This document shows positions 17,796 through 26,302 of a stretch of DNA of 38,272 bases, piece after piece. The translations under genes were made by a program, and so were the position numbers. The DNA is taken from the NCBI GenBank assembly GCA_904394685.1, contig CAJFNK010000041.1, forward strand, positions 1-38,272. Reading direction: 5' to 3'. The notes below the pieces were generated by a model. The model saw only the letters and a list, made by a program, of their open reading frames with translations. It was not told where the DNA came from and made no database searches. This DNA comes from Candidatus Heritagella gallinarum. GTDB lineage: Bacteria; Bacillota; Clostridia; Oscillospirales; Acutalibacteraceae. Numbering within the stretch: the first letter of the stretch is position 1; the number at the start of each line of letters is the position of its first letter.

Positions 17796-17825
17796 TTGTC
17801 AGGGCTTGCAAAACAGAGGTATAAT
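17796..17825 (+). promoter_or_regulatory. Promoter of the DUF5131-arsC-like pair
   Basis: TTGTCA (17796-17801), an 18-nt spacer and TATAAT (17820-17825) lie 28 nt before the start codon at 17854, in the gap divergent to ilvD. Confidence 0.7.
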
Positions 17826-17853
17826 AGAAACAGGTGTTCCGGGAGGTGAGAAG

Positions 17854-18579
17854 ATGGCCGGTTGGAATCCATGGCATGGCTGCCACAAAATCAGCGAGGG
17901 CTGTCATCACTGCTATGTTTACCGCATAGACGCAGAGCATGGGCGTGACAGCTCGGTGGTAACCAAAACACGGGAATATACCCTGCCGATAGAAAAAAAG
18001 CGCAATGGGGAATACCGCATTGCGCCGGGCGAAACCGTGTATACCTGTTTTACCTCTGATTTTTTGCTGGAAGATGCCGACCCCTGGCGTATGGCGGCGT
18101 GGGATATGATCCGTGCTCGGCAGGATCTTCGGTTCCTGTTTGTAACGAAGCGAATCCACCGGCTGGAAAGCTGCCTGCCGCCTGATTGGGGCAATGGCTG
18201 GGAGCATGTGTATATCTGCTGCACGGTGGAGAACCAGAAGCAGGCAGAAAACCGGCTGCCGGTATTTCTTCGTGCGCCGGTGTGCCACAAGAGTATTATC
18301 TGCGAGCCGCTGCTGGAAAAAATCGACCTGACCCCGTGGCTCACCCCTCAAATCGAGCAGGTGAGTGTGGGTGGTGAATCCGGCCCCGGAGCCAGACTGT
18401 GCCGGTATGAATGGGTCGTCAGCCTGGCAGAACAGTGCAGACAGGCTGGCGTACCGTTTCATTTTAGGCAAACCGGCGCATTGTTTGAAAAAGACGGAAA
18501 GGTCTATCAAATTGCCCGGAAGTTCCAATCCTCTCAGGCCAAAAAGGCCGGGTTGGACTATGAGGGCAACACAAAATAA
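17854..18579 (+). CDS. DUF5131 family protein (Gp37/Gp68-like)
   Basis: A 241-aa protein with the DUF5131 N-terminus 'MAGWNPWHGCHKISEGCHHCY', where Cys10, Cys17 and Cys20 (C-x6-C-x2-C) resemble a radical-SAM-like cluster site. The later 'FLFVTKR', 'VYICCTVENQ', 'KSIICEPLLEKIDL', 'VSVGGESGPGARLC' and 'FHFRQTGALF' are also family features. Relatives occur in phages and as stray genes in bacteria, and their role is unproven. The ATG at 17854 follows GGGAGGTGAG; a longer in-frame reading from 17470 would run antisense through ilvD and has no site. It is followed 32 nt later by an ArsC/Spx-like gene in the same direction. Confidence 0.8.
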   Translation: MAGWNPWHGCHKISEGCHHCYVYRIDAEHGRDSSVVTKTREYTLPIEKKRNGEYRIAPGETVYTCFTSDFLLEDADPWRMAAWDMIRARQDLRFLFVTKRIHRLESCLPPDWGNGWEHVYICCTVENQKQAENRLPVFLRAPVCHKSIICEPLLEKIDLTPWLTPQIEQVSVGGESGPGARLCRYEWVVSLAEQCRQAGVPFHFRQTGALFEKDGKVYQIARKFQSSQAKKAGLDYEGNTK

Positions 18580-18611
18580 AAAATGAAAACTAAGATGGAG
18601 GTTCCAATAAA

Positions 18612-18968
18612 ATGGAAGTAACTTTTATTTGCTATCCCAAATGCACAACCTGTAAAAAAGCCAGAACTTGGCTCGAAAGCCATTCGATTCCCTTTGAGGA
18701 GCGGGATATCAAGCTGCAAAACCCCACCGTAGAAGAACTGCGGGAGTGGTATCACAAGAGCGGGATGCCCCTCAAGCGCTTTTTCAACACCAGTGGGCAG
18801 CTGTATCGCTCGATGGAGCTTTCCAAAAAGCTGCCGGAAATGGGGGAAGAAGAACAGTTGGAGCTGCTGGCCTCTGACGGCATGATGGTCAAGCGGCCGA
18901 TTTTGTTGGCTGGCGGCCAGGTGCTAACAGGGTTTCGGGAAGCCGACTGGGAAAAAGCGCTGCTGTAA
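18612..18968 (+). CDS. ArsC/Spx-family thioredoxin-fold protein
   Basis: A 118-aa thioredoxin-fold protein of the ArsC/Spx/YffB family. The redox motif CTTC (Cys11, Cys14) in 'YPKCTTCKKARTWL' is Spx-like, whereas arsenate reductases usually have a single Cys there. 'MPLKRFFNTSG' (about 53) and 'VKRPILLAGGQVLTGF' (about 94-109) are the usual family blocks. TGGAGG precedes the ATG. No arsenic genes are nearby, so a redox or regulatory role is as likely as arsenate reduction. It shares a transcript with the DUF5131 gene. Confidence 0.83.
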   Translation: MEVTFICYPKCTTCKKARTWLESHSIPFEERDIKLQNPTVEELREWYHKSGMPLKRFFNTSGQLYRSMELSKKLPEMGEEEQLELLASDGMMVKRPILLAGGQVLTGFREADWEKALL

Positions 18969-18995
18969 TCGGATGTCCTGAACAGAGTGCGGAGC

Positions 18996-19829
18996 TTATT
19001 CCCGATACAGGCTTCGCAGCAGGCGGATTTCTTCGGCATAGCCGGAAAGCTCATTCGGCGTTTCCAAAAGGAAGGGAAGCTTACGCAGAGCCGGATGGTT
19101 GATGATGCGTTCCATGGCCTCAAGCCCGATATGTCCCTGACCGATTTTCTGGTGGCGGTCTTTGCGGCTACCGCAGGGGTTCATGCTGTCGTTGAGGTGG
19201 ATGGCTTTTAGGCGTGACAGGCCGATTACCCGGTCAAATTCTGTCAGAACGCCGTCCAGGTTGGAAACAATATCATATCCGGCATCGTGGACGTGGCAGG
19301 TATCCAGGCAAACGCCCACTTTTTCCGAAAGCTCCACCTCATCGAGAATAGCACGCAGTTCCTCAAAGCTGCGCCCAACCTCGGTCCCTTTGCCCGCCAT
19401 GGTTTCCAGCAAAACGGTGGTGCTGGTTTCGGGGGTGAGAAGCTGGTTGAGCTGGCTGGCAATCAACTGGATTCCGGTTTCGGCTCCCTGCCCCACATGG
19501 CTGCCGGGATGGAAGTTATAAAGGCCGCCGGGCGTGTATTCCATCCGGCGCAGGTCGTCTGCCATGGCCATCTGGGCAAATTCACGGGTGCGTGGTTCGG
19601 CAGAGCAGGCGTTCAGCGTATAGGGCGCATGGGCGACAACCGGCGCAAACCGGTGTTCCTTTGCAATCGCCAGATAGTCTGCAACGTCCTTTGGGTCGAT
19701 TTCTTTTGCCCGGCTCCCTCTGGGGTTGCGGGTAAAGTATTGGAATGTGTCGGCATCAAGCGCCAGCGCCTGTTTTGCCATAGCGACAGATCCTTTGGAA
19801 GATGATAAATGACAGCCAATATGAAGCAT
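18996..19829 (-). CDS. nfo: Endonuclease IV
   Basis: Class II AP endonuclease for base excision repair, cutting 5' of abasic sites. The metal-binding motifs of the TIM-barrel are visible: '[13 protein letters not shown]' (1-13), '[10 protein letters not shown]' (about 107), '[15 protein letters not shown]' (about 173-187) and '[17 protein letters not shown]' with 'IGQGHIG' (about 210-235), and 'LETPNE' near the end. Length (277 aa) is normal. The ATG at 19829 has AAAGGAGCG upstream. It is divergent from the AlkD-like gene over a 118-nt gap. Confidence 0.94.
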   Translation of the reverse strand: MLHIGCHLSSSKGSVAMAKQALALDADTFQYFTRNPRGSRAKEIDPKDVADYLAIAKEHRFAPVVAHAPYTLNACSAEPRTREFAQMAMADDLRRMEYTPGGLYNFHPGSHVGQGAETGIQLIASQLNQLLTPETSTTVLLETMAGKGTEVGRSFEELRAILDEVELSEKVGVCLDTCHVHDAGYDIVSNLDGVLTEFDRVIGLSRLKAIHLNDSMNPCGSRKDRHQKIGQGHIGLEAMERIINHPALRKLPFLLETPNELSGYAEEIRLLRSLYRE

Positions 19830-19947
19830 GAAATGCGCTCCTTTCCATTCAATGTGATAGAATCTGGGTGTTTTATCAGATGTTAACGGATGATAATCGA
19901 TTTTCAAACAAGCCTTAGTATACCACAAATCGGGAAGCAGGGAAAAG

Positions 19948-20667
19948 ATGCAAAGAAAAAAGACAAAGGAAAACGGGCATTGGCAGTATGAATCGCCCCA
20001 ACAGGTGCGGGACTTATTGCGGGAGATGGCGGAGCCGGAGTATCAGGCATTTGCTTCCCGCTTGCTGCCCGGAGAAAAATCAGTATGGGGCGTGCGGCTG
20101 CCCAAGCTGCGGCGGCTTGCAAAACAGATTGCCGCTTGTGATTGGCAATCCTGGCTCTCCCACGAGGAGGACTGCTGTTTTGAAGAAACCATGCTCCGTG
20201 GCATGGTGATTGGATATGGCGGGGCACATGCAGAGCTGGAAACCGTTTGGGCGGCGTGCCGTGCGTTTGTGCCCCGCATCCAAAACTGGTCGGTTTGCGA
20301 TAGCTTTTGCGCCACGCTGAAAGTGATAGAAAAGAACCGGGAAGCGGGCTGGGAGTTCTTGCAGCCCTATGCCCATTCCAGCCGGGAGTTTGAAGCCAGA
20401 GTAGCGGCGGTGCTGCTGCTCGATTACTATCTCACGCCGGAGTGGATTGACCGTGCGCTGGTCTTGCTCTCGCAAATCCGCCAACAGGATTATTATGCCA
20501 AAATGGCGGTGGCGTGGGCGTATTCAATGGCATATATCCGGTTTCCGGAAAAAACCGGGCCGTATCTGGAAGAAGGCGTGCTTGACCCGGATACCCGGAA
20601 AAAGGCGCTGCAAAAAATCCGGGAGTCCCGCCAAAAACCAAAATTTCAAAAAGACGTGACGTTGTGA
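19948..20667 (+). CDS. DNA alkylation repair protein, AlkD-like
   Basis: A 239-aa HEAT-like repeat protein of the AlkC/AlkD family, which removes alkylated bases without base flipping. '[14 protein letters not shown]' (about 50-63), '[13 protein letters not shown]' (about 78), '[13 protein letters not shown]' (about 112-124) and '[19 protein letters not shown]' (about 183-201) match the family pattern; the WD/CD and AWA residues sit in the DNA cleft. GCAGGG lies just before the ATG. The divergent partner nfo would process the abasic site that this glycosylase leaves, so the pair makes biochemical sense. Confidence 0.85.
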   Translation: MQRKKTKENGHWQYESPQQVRDLLREMAEPEYQAFASRLLPGEKSVWGVRLPKLRRLAKQIAACDWQSWLSHEEDCCFEETMLRGMVIGYGGAHAELETVWAACRAFVPRIQNWSVCDSFCATLKVIEKNREAGWEFLQPYAHSSREFEARVAAVLLLDYYLTPEWIDRALVLLSQIRQQDYYAKMAVAWAYSMAYIRFPEKTGPYLEEGVLDPDTRKKALQKIRESRQKPKFQKDVTL

Positions 20668-20730
20668 AAGATGTCATGGAAAAAGAAAACGATACATAAT
20701 ATAAAGAGAAGTTGGATAGGAGGTATGGGT

Positions 20731-21255
20731 ATGCTGTGCCAGCATTGCGGGAAAAATCCCGCCACCACACATATAAAGCGAATCTACAACGGGGAATTGA
20801 CCGAATATGCCCTCTGTTCCCACTGTGCCCGGAGTTTAGGGTACGCCGATATTTTTGGCGGCCTGGGAATCCATCTGGAAAATCTCCTGGGCAGCCAGGC
20901 CAGAGAGTATCCACGGGAGGAAGAGCTTCGCTGCAAAGGCTGCGGCAGCACATTTGATGAGATCGCCCGAACCGGTACGGTGGGGTGCGCCCAGTGCTAC
21001 CACACCTTTTATCAGCAGCTGGCCCCGATGCTTCAAAAGCTACATGGAAACACCGTTCATCGGGGAAAAAGCCCGATCAAAGCAGAGCTGACAGTGCGCC
21101 CTCAAACCGGGATGCAGGTGGTTCCCGACCAGAACGACTTGTTGGAGGCCAAGAAAAAGCTGTTGCAGCAGGCAATCGCTCAGGAAAACTTTGAGCTGGC
21201 AGCTGTATTGCGGGACGAAATCAAAGCGATTAAGGGGGCGGAAAAGCATGAGTGA
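20731..21255 (+). CDS. mcsA: McsA, activator of protein arginine kinase
   Basis: McsA (174 aa) is a zinc-finger protein that activates the McsB kinase in the protein-arginine phosphorylation system. Four CxxC pairs are present (CQHC, CSHC, CKGC, CAQC), and a C-terminal UVR motif 'LLQQAIAQENFELAAVLRDEIKAI' (about 145-168, given as a segment). The ATG at 20731 is 7 nt after AGGAGGT; the ATG at 20725 is too near it. It overlaps mcsB by 8 nt. In Bacillus-type operons ctsR precedes mcsA, but here the upstream gene is alkD-like and no CtsR heptad operator was seen. Confidence 0.9.
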   Translation: MLCQHCGKNPATTHIKRIYNGELTEYALCSHCARSLGYADIFGGLGIHLENLLGSQAREYPREEELRCKGCGSTFDEIARTGTVGCAQCYHTFYQQLAPMLQKLHGNTVHRGKSPIKAELTVRPQTGMQVVPDQNDLLEAKKKLLQQAIAQENFELAAVLRDEIKAIKGAEKHE

Positions 21256-22285
21256 AGAAATCAAATGGTATGAGAAATCCGGTGCAGAGGGGGATGTGGT
21301 CATCAGCAGCCGGATTCGTCTGGCACGCAACCTGCGGAGCCTGCCGTTCCCGGAGCATCTCAACGATGCCGGCAAGCAACGAGTGTTGGAGCTGGTTCAA
21401 AAAGAAGCCATGGGCGCCAATAGCCTGTTTGCCAACCGTTTTACCTGGATTCCCATGACGTCCCTTTCCAAAACCGCTGCGGTTTCCATGGTAGAGCGCC
21501 ATCTGGTGAGCCCGGAGTTTATTTCCCGTCCGCAGGGGCGTGCGCTGCTCCTTTCAAAAGAAGAAGAAATCGCTGTAATGGTGAACGGACAGGATCATTT
21601 GCGCCTTCAGGTGATGAAGAAAGGGCTGTCTCTCAAAGAAGCATGGAAAGAAGCCAATCATCTGGATGATGTATTCAATGAGCGCCTTTCCTTTGCCTTT
21701 GATGATCGTCTGGGATATCTGACACAGAGCCCCGCCGATTTGGGAACAGGGCTGCGAGCTTCGTTGGTGCTGCATCTTCCAGCGCTGGAAGAAGGAGGAA
21801 TCATCAACCGTACCATCGAAAATCTTTCCAAGCTGGGACTTTCCCTTCGTGGCGTTTCGTTTGGAGAGCGGGAAGAAGCAGTTGGGAGCCTGTATCGGCT
21901 TTCCAATCAGGTGACGCTGGGGTTGAGCGAGGAGGAGGCCATTACCAATTTGAGCGGGATTGCCATGCAGCTTATCCGGCAGGAGCGTGGAGCCAGAGAA
22001 AAGCTGATTGCACGCATTGAGGTGCAGGATATGGTGGCACGTTCGCTGGGAATCTTGCGGACTGCCAGAATTTTGAGCGCAGGGGAGTGCATGAAGCTGC
22101 TCTCCAATGTCCGATTGGGCGTTTATACGGGGATGATTTCGGGAATCCCGCTGGAACAGCTAAACCGGCTCTCGGTGCTGGCACAGCCCGCTACTCTCCG
22201 TCTGCCTTCTTTACACGAAGAATCCAGCGGAGAAGAACCGGATATCATGCGTGCCCGGATTTTCCGGGAAGCTTTGGAAGATTAA
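21248..22285 (+). CDS. mcsB: McsB, protein arginine kinase
   Basis: ATP:guanido phosphotransferase-fold kinase (345 aa) that phosphorylates arginines on proteins and marks them for ClpC-ClpP. The start 'DVVISSRIRLARNLRSLPFP' (about 16-35) is the phosphagen-kinase ATP-site block. 'DDRLGYLTQSPADLGTGLRAS' (about 150-170) is the catalytic-region motif. The C-terminus reads 'EEPDIMRARIFR' where a phospho-arginine-binding RDxxRA motif is usual, so the first Arg appears to be Pro here. The ATG at 21248 overlaps mcsA by 8 nt and follows GGGGGCGG. It is followed by clpC after 33 nt. Confidence 0.93.
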   Translation: MSEEIKWYEKSGAEGDVVISSRIRLARNLRSLPFPEHLNDAGKQRVLELVQKEAMGANSLFANRFTWIPMTSLSKTAAVSMVERHLVSPEFISRPQGRALLLSKEEEIAVMVNGQDHLRLQVMKKGLSLKEAWKEANHLDDVFNERLSFAFDDRLGYLTQSPADLGTGLRASLVLHLPALEEGGIINRTIENLSKLGLSLRGVSFGEREEAVGSLYRLSNQVTLGLSEEEAITNLSGIAMQLIRQERGAREKLIARIEVQDMVARSLGILRTARILSAGECMKLLSNVRLGVYTGMISGIPLEQLNRLSVLAQPATLRLPSLHEESSGEEPDIMRARIFREALED

Positions 22286-22318
22286 TTCCAGATTTCCCAG
22301 CAGAGGAGTGAGAGAGGA

Positions 22319-24595
22319 TTGTACCGTTTCAGCGGTTTTACAGAGAAGGCAAATCTGGTGCTGAACCGGGCAGTTGAAAAAGCCGCTGGATGCGGTTATG
22401 GATATGTAGGAAGCGAGCATTTGCTGATGGAGCTGGCAAAAACAGAAGAAACGGCTGCGTTTGAATTGCTTGCAAAGCTGAATATCACACAGGAAAAACT
22501 CGAAAATTTTATCAAACAGGAAACATCCGGGGAAAGCAGCATGGAAAAGCTCTCCCCGGATGATTTTAGCCCAAAATGCCGCCGGATTCTGCAATCAGCG
22601 GCGGCTCGTGCCATCGAAATGGGGGCTTCCGGTGCAGGAACGGAGCATCTGCTGCTGGCCATTGCCGAAGAACGGGATTCCTGCGGGAGCCGGATATTGG
22701 CTGCCTTGGGAGTTCGTCCCAAAGACCTGCTGCGGGAAATGCCGGAACTGAGGGAGCGGCCCCTGCTGCCTGAGCGGGAGATCGCCAGGCCCAAAGAACC
22801 ATTGGAGCAGTTTGGCAGGGATCTCACCCGGCTGGCAGCTGCCGGAAGGCTGATGCCGGTAATTGGGAGGGAGCGGGAAATCCAGCGGGCGCTGGGAATC
22901 CTTTGCCGGTATACCAAAAATAACCCTCTGCTTATTGGCGAGCCGGGTGTGGGAAAGACCGCCGTTGCAGAAGGGTTGGCACAAAAAATCTCTGCCGGAG
23001 ATGTCCCCGGCCCGCTATTGGGAAAACGGTTGATTGCATTAGATTTGACGAGTCTGGTGGCCGGGACAAAATATCGGGGCGATTTTGAGGAACGGATTCG
23101 CAGAGTGGTTCGTCAGGTGCAATCCAGTGGAAATGTGATCCTGTTTGTAGATGAACTGCACACCATCATCGGGGCGGGAGCGGCAGAAGGCTCTGCGGAT
23201 GCTGCAAATATTCTCAAGCCTTTTCTGGCTCGTGGTGAAATACAGGTGATCGGGGCGGTTACCACCAGCGAATACCATCGCTGTTTGGAACGGGACGCCG
23301 CATTAACACGCCGGTTTCAGCCGGTTATGATAGAAGAACCGGACGAAAAGGAAACGCTGCGGATTCTTGAGGGGATTTATCGCCGCTATGAAAAACATCA
23401 TCAGGTTGTGATTCCCAAAGATACGCTGCATGCGGCGATCTCCCTATCAGTGCGGTATCTTCCCGAACGTTTCCTGCCCGATAAAGCCATTGACCTGATG
23501 GACGAAGCAGCTTCCAGGGTACAGCTGCAAGGGGCTTTTGCAGAGGAAGGAGCAGACTCTCCAAAAACCGTGACAGCAGAAGATGTGGCGGCAGTTGTGG
23601 GGGATTGGACTGGAATCCCTGTTTGCCGCATCACAGAGCCGGAAGGAGTCCGTCTGCGCCGGCTAGAGGAGATTCTGTCACAGCGGGTTGTGGGGCAAAA
23701 GCAGGCAATCTCGGCGGTTGCATGCGCTGTCCGCCGGGGACGTACCGGCCTTAAAGAGCCGGGGCGACCCATTGGCAGTTTTCTGTTTTCCGGTCCTACC
23801 GGGGTAGGAAAAACGGAGCTGTGCAAAGCGCTGGCAGAGGCAGTGTTTGGAGAAGAAAAACGGCTGATTCGTTTTGATATGTCGGAATATATGGAAAAGC
23901 ACGCTGTATCCAGGCTGCTTGGAGCGCCGCCGGGCTATGTGGGGTTTGAGCAGGGCGGGCAGCTTGTAGAAGCGGTGAGAAAGCATCCATATTCCGTGAT
24001 ATTGTTTGACGAGATCGAAAAGGCACATCCGGATCTTTTTGATGTCCTGCTGCAAATCATGGAGGACGGCAGGCTGACAGACAGCCATGGACGACAGGCA
24101 GACTTTCGGAACACGGTGATGATTATGACGTCCAATGTGGGGGCGTCTCACACAGAAACACTGGGGTTTCTTGAACAGGGCAGGGAAGGGGAAAAAGCAG
24201 CGGAAAACCGGGTGATGCGGGCGGTCAAAAAGCAGTTTAAGCCCGAATTTATCAACCGGTTGGACGGCTGTATTGTGTTCCGACAGCTCAACGGGCAAGA
24301 CCTTTATGTGATTGCCGAAAAGCTGTTGACACAGCTGCAAAAGCGGCTGGCCGAGCAGAATCTTCACATGTCTTTTACATCAAATACGGTGCAGGAAATA
24401 GTCCGGCGGGGAACAGATCTGGAATATGGAGCCCGCCCGCTGCGCCGGGCGATTCAGACTGGAATTGAAGACTTCCTATCTGACCAGCTTCTGTCCGGAA
24501 AAATACAGCCGGGAGATGGGTTCCTTGTTGATGCACAGGATTCATCCTTCATTATCACAGTGAATTCTGTATGTGAGCAGCCGATGTTAGCATAA
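22319..24595 (+). CDS. clpC: ClpC-type AAA+ unfoldase lacking the middle domain
   Basis: Hsp100 unfoldase (758 aa) that feeds substrates to ClpP. Residues 1-145 hold two Clp N repeats ('[14 protein letters not shown]', '[11 protein letters not shown]'). AAA1 has Walker A 'GEPGVGKT' (about 208), pore loop '[10 protein letters not shown]' (about 250) and Walker B 'ILFVDELHT'. AAA2 has 'GPTGVGKT' (about 492) and pore loop '[11 protein letters not shown]'. The ClpP-docking loop is 'LGF' (about 616). Between '[11 protein letters not shown]' and '[17 protein letters not shown]' only about 15 residues replace the usual coiled-coil middle domain. The start is a TTG with GAGGAG upstream. This would place it nearer ClpA in shape, but operon position and core motifs are ClpC-like. 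Confidence 0.88.
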   Translation: MYRFSGFTEKANLVLNRAVEKAAGCGYGYVGSEHLLMELAKTEETAAFELLAKLNITQEKLENFIKQETSGESSMEKLSPDDFSPKCRRILQSAAARAIEMGASGAGTEHLLLAIAEERDSCGSRILAALGVRPKDLLREMPELRERPLLPEREIARPKEPLEQFGRDLTRLAAAGRLMPVIGREREIQRALGILCRYTKNNPLLIGEPGVGKTAVAEGLAQKISAGDVPGPLLGKRLIALDLTSLVAGTKYRGDFEERIRRVVRQVQSSGNVILFVDELHTIIGAGAAEGSADAANILKPFLARGEIQVIGAVTTSEYHRCLERDAALTRRFQPVMIEEPDEKETLRILEGIYRRYEKHHQVVIPKDTLHAAISLSVRYLPERFLPDKAIDLMDEAASRVQLQGAFAEEGADSPKTVTAEDVAAVVGDWTGIPVCRITEPEGVRLRRLEEILSQRVVGQKQAISAVACAVRRGRTGLKEPGRPIGSFLFSGPTGVGKTELCKALAEAVFGEEKRLIRFDMSEYMEKHAVSRLLGAPPGYVGFEQGGQLVEAVRKHPYSVILFDEIEKAHPDLFDVLLQIMEDGRLTDSHGRQADFRNTVMIMTSNVGASHTETLGFLEQGREGEKAAENRVMRAVKKQFKPEFINRLDGCIVFRQLNGQDLYVIAEKLLTQLQKRLAEQNLHMSFTSNTVQEIVRRGTDLEYGARPLRRAIQTGIEDFLSDQLLSGKIQPGDGFLVDAQDSSFIITVNSVCEQPMLA

Positions 24596-24603
24596 AGCAT
24601 GAA

Positions 24604-24643
24604 AAGAGAACCTTCCCGTTTTTTACGAGAAGGTTCTCCTTTT
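24604..24643. terminator. Terminator after clpC
   Basis: GAGAACCTTC (24606-24615) pairs with GAAGGTTCTC (24629-24638), followed by CTTTT; the opposite strand also ends in a T-run, so it can serve both convergent genes. Confidence 0.85.
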
Positions 24644-24646
24644 AAT

Positions 24647-25186
24647 TTAATAGATCGATTCCTGAAATCCTTCCACTGTAAAGGTGATGCTCTCTTTCAT
24701 AGAGTCCAAAGTGTCTGTTTGCATAACAAAACTAAACTCTTGGTTGGGTCCTTGAGACGAAATGTGAATAGCATCTTGAAAGATTTTTCCATCTCCATCT
24801 ATAACCGTATTGTTTGTGTAGATCGAATTTGTATACGAAAGGTTATCTCCCTCCCCTTCGATTTTATAGGGAAGGAGAATTTTTTGTTCTTTCCCCTCAA
24901 ACTGATACAGAATATCGAAAGCAAGAATAATAAATTCAGGCTCATCAGCACTCTGAATAACTTTTTTCAAATATATTACACTGGTATCTGTTCGGTTAAC
25001 AGGAACTTCTCCTTTATCATATGTTGATTCAGGAGAAATTTGATCTTTCGGTACTGTAATTTCAATTTCTTTTTCGGTTTGAAATTTGATGGGAGGAGGA
25101 AAAAAATCTTTTGATTCCCACAGGGAGCAGGAACTCATGAATAGTAAAAAGCATACGACCAAACACCAAATGGATTTCTTTTTCAT
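24647..25186 (-). CDS. Lipoprotein of unknown function
   Basis: A 179-aa secreted lipoprotein. The N-terminus has MKKK, a hydrophobic stretch and the lipobox MSSC (Cys20). The rest is polar and rich in Glu, Asp, Lys, Thr, with no domain I recognise. AGGAGGAGG precedes the ATG. It stands alone, convergent with clpC and upstream of nothing on its strand. Its base composition is clearly more AT-rich than the flanking operons, which may mean recent acquisition. Confidence 0.8.
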   Translation of the reverse strand: MKKKSIWCLVVCFLLFMSSCSLWESKDFFPPPIKFQTEKEIEITVPKDQISPESTYDKGEVPVNRTDTSVIYLKKVIQSADEPEFIILAFDILYQFEGKEQKILLPYKIEGEGDNLSYTNSIYTNNTVIDGDGKIFQDAIHISSQGPNQEFSFVMQTDTLDSMKESITFTVEGFQESIY

Positions 25187-25251
25187 GGGACCTCCTCCTT
25201 TTTATTGATTCAATCATTTCTACAAATACATAATAGCACAAAAAACTAAAA

Positions 25252-25263
25252 TGATAATTATCA
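25252..25263. promoter_or_regulatory. 12-bp palindrome upstream of the lipoprotein gene
   Basis: TGATAATTATCA is a perfect palindrome about 65 nt upstream of the lipoprotein start. It resembles the half-sites of Fur-type boxes but lacks the full 7-1-7 spacing. It could be an operator; AT-rich context makes chance likely. Confidence 0.25.
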
Positions 25264-25354
25264 ATATGAAATATAAACAAATTACGTTTATTTTATTCAA
25301 ATCATCTCAAATCTAGCCATGAAACGAATCATACAATTAAACTCTGAGACTTTA

Positions 25355-25396
25355 CCAAAAATAAAAAAGTCTGAACGCAATTTGCGTTCAGACTTT
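25355..25396 (-). terminator. Terminator of the tRNA-Gln-tRNA-Pro transcript
   Basis: On the minus strand AAAGTCTGAACGCA (14 bp) pairs perfectly across a 3-nt loop and is followed by TTTTTTATTTTT-like sequence. It lies just after tRNA-Pro. Confidence 0.88.
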
Positions 25397-25399
25397 AAC

Positions 25400-25476
25400 T
25401 GGTCGAGGTGAGAGGATTTGAACCTCCGGCTTCTACGTCCCGAACGTAGCGCTCTACCAAACTGAGCCACACCTCG
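25400..25476 (-). tRNA. tRNA-Pro (anticodon CGG)
   Basis: Minus strand cloverleaf with acceptor CGAGGTG/CACCTCG, T arm GGTTCAAATCC and anticodon loop TTCGGGA, anticodon CGG. The CCA is encoded at 25400-25402. Confidence 0.95.
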
Positions 25477-25482
25477 ATACAA

Positions 25483-25502
25483 AACCTCGGTATTCCGAGG
25501 TT
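25483..25502 (-). other. Hairpin between tRNA-Pro and tRNA-Gln
   Basis: AACCTCGG and CCGAGGTT form an 8-bp stem with a TATT loop in the 28-nt spacer between the two tRNA genes. It is a likely RNA-processing site or weak terminator. Confidence 0.5.
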
Positions 25503-25504
25503 TA

Positions 25505-25578
25505 TGGCTGCGGTACTAGGATTTGAACCCAGACAAACAGAGTCAGAGTCTGCCGTGCTACCATTACACAATACCGCA
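25505..25578 (-). tRNA. tRNA-Gln (anticodon CTG)
   Basis: Minus strand cloverleaf with acceptor TGCGGTA/TACCGCA, T arm GGTTCAAATCC and anticodon loop CTCTGAC, anticodon CTG. The CCA is encoded at 25505-25507. Confidence 0.93.
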
Positions 25579-25621
25579 TTATCTTGCTCAAAACCGAAAG
25601 GCTTTGAACCGAACAACGATT

Positions 25622-25649
25622 ATTATACCAGAAAAAAACAGGATGTCAA
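25622..25649 (-). promoter_or_regulatory. Promoter of tRNA-Gln and tRNA-Pro
   Basis: On the minus strand a perfect TTGACA (25649-25644) and a perfect TATAAT (25627-25622) are spaced 16 nt apart upstream of tRNA-Gln. Confidence 0.85.
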
Positions 25650-25679
25650 GACTTTTTTTAAAAAATTTTTTCCTGCAAA

Positions 25680-25720
25680 GAAAATTGCCGCAGGGATTGG
25701 ATACTACTGCGGCAATTTTC
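25680..25720 (-). terminator. Terminator of the AraC-DUF1836 operon
   Basis: GAAAATTGCCGCAG (25680-25693) is the perfect inverse of 25707-25720, with a 13-nt loop. On the minus strand the stem ends AATTTTC and is followed by TTT, directly after the DUF1836 stop. Confidence 0.85.
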
Positions 25721-26302
25721 TCATTCTTTTGTTTCCGCTTGTGGCTCAGATTCTTTTTTAGCCGGCGGCTCTGTTTTGGCATTGCCCAATTCACAAAGGA
25801 TTCTCTCGGCTGCCGCACGGCAGGAATTGGCTTCCAGTGCAAGCTCCATGGCAAGCCTCCGCAAAGCATCTTCCCCTTGTGGGACACATTCCTCCACCCG
25901 GCGGCAAACCCGTTGAAGCGCTTCGGTCTGCGCCTGGGAATAAGATTCATATAGCGTTTGCTGATCTTCTCCAGACTCTTTTCCAAAGCGAACCAGCGAG
26001 GCGATGTCCTGAAGGGACAGCACCGGTTTGAGCATACAGATCACCATCAGCGTAACCAGATGGTTGCGGGAATACTTCTTTTTGTCAGGGCGCTCCAACA
26101 CCCCGCTTTTAACATAGTTGTTGATCATGCTGGAGGTGAGCAGCGGGTTGTCGTCAGTTCGTTCAAACAAAGAAAGCTGGCTGTGCATATAGGTAATAAC
26201 CTGATCCATATATAAATATAGTTCCGGTAAACGATCCCATGGGGTTGGGACAGCTTCTTCGCCTTCCCTAGCCCATTTGGCAATTGCTTCCGAAGGTGTC
26301 AT
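25721..26302 (-). CDS. DUF1836 domain protein, putative DNA-binding
   Basis: A 193-aa protein with the DUF1836 pattern: 'LPELYLYMDQVITYM' (about 25-39) and 'LLTSSMINNYVKSGVLERPDKKKYSRNHL' (about 54-82, quoted in parts: SSMINNYVK and KKKYSRNHL), which resembles a MerR-like helix-turn-helix. The C-terminal third is Ala/Glu-rich and probably helical, ending in a charged tail. Its start overlaps the AraC-type gene stop by 4 nt, so both are made from one transcript. A regulatory role is inferred from the fold; the target is unknown. Confidence 0.8.
   Translation of the reverse strand: MTPSEAIAKWAREGEEAVPTPWDRLPELYLYMDQVITYMHSQLSLFERTDDNPLLTSSMINNYVKSGVLERPDKKKYSRNHLVTLMVICMLKPVLSLQDIASLVRFGKESGEDQQTLYESYSQAQTEALQRVCRRVEECVPQGEDALRRLAMELALEANSCRAAAERILCELGNAKTEPPAKKESEPQAETKE

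Noticed and set aside
17470-17853. N-terminal extension of the DUF5131 protein
   Set aside because: It is antisense to ilvD; the ATG at 17854 has an excellent ribosome site and the family N-terminus.
24599-25027. 142-codon plus frame after clpC
   Set aside because: Begins in the terminator and is antisense to a lipoprotein gene with a clear signal peptide and ribosome site.
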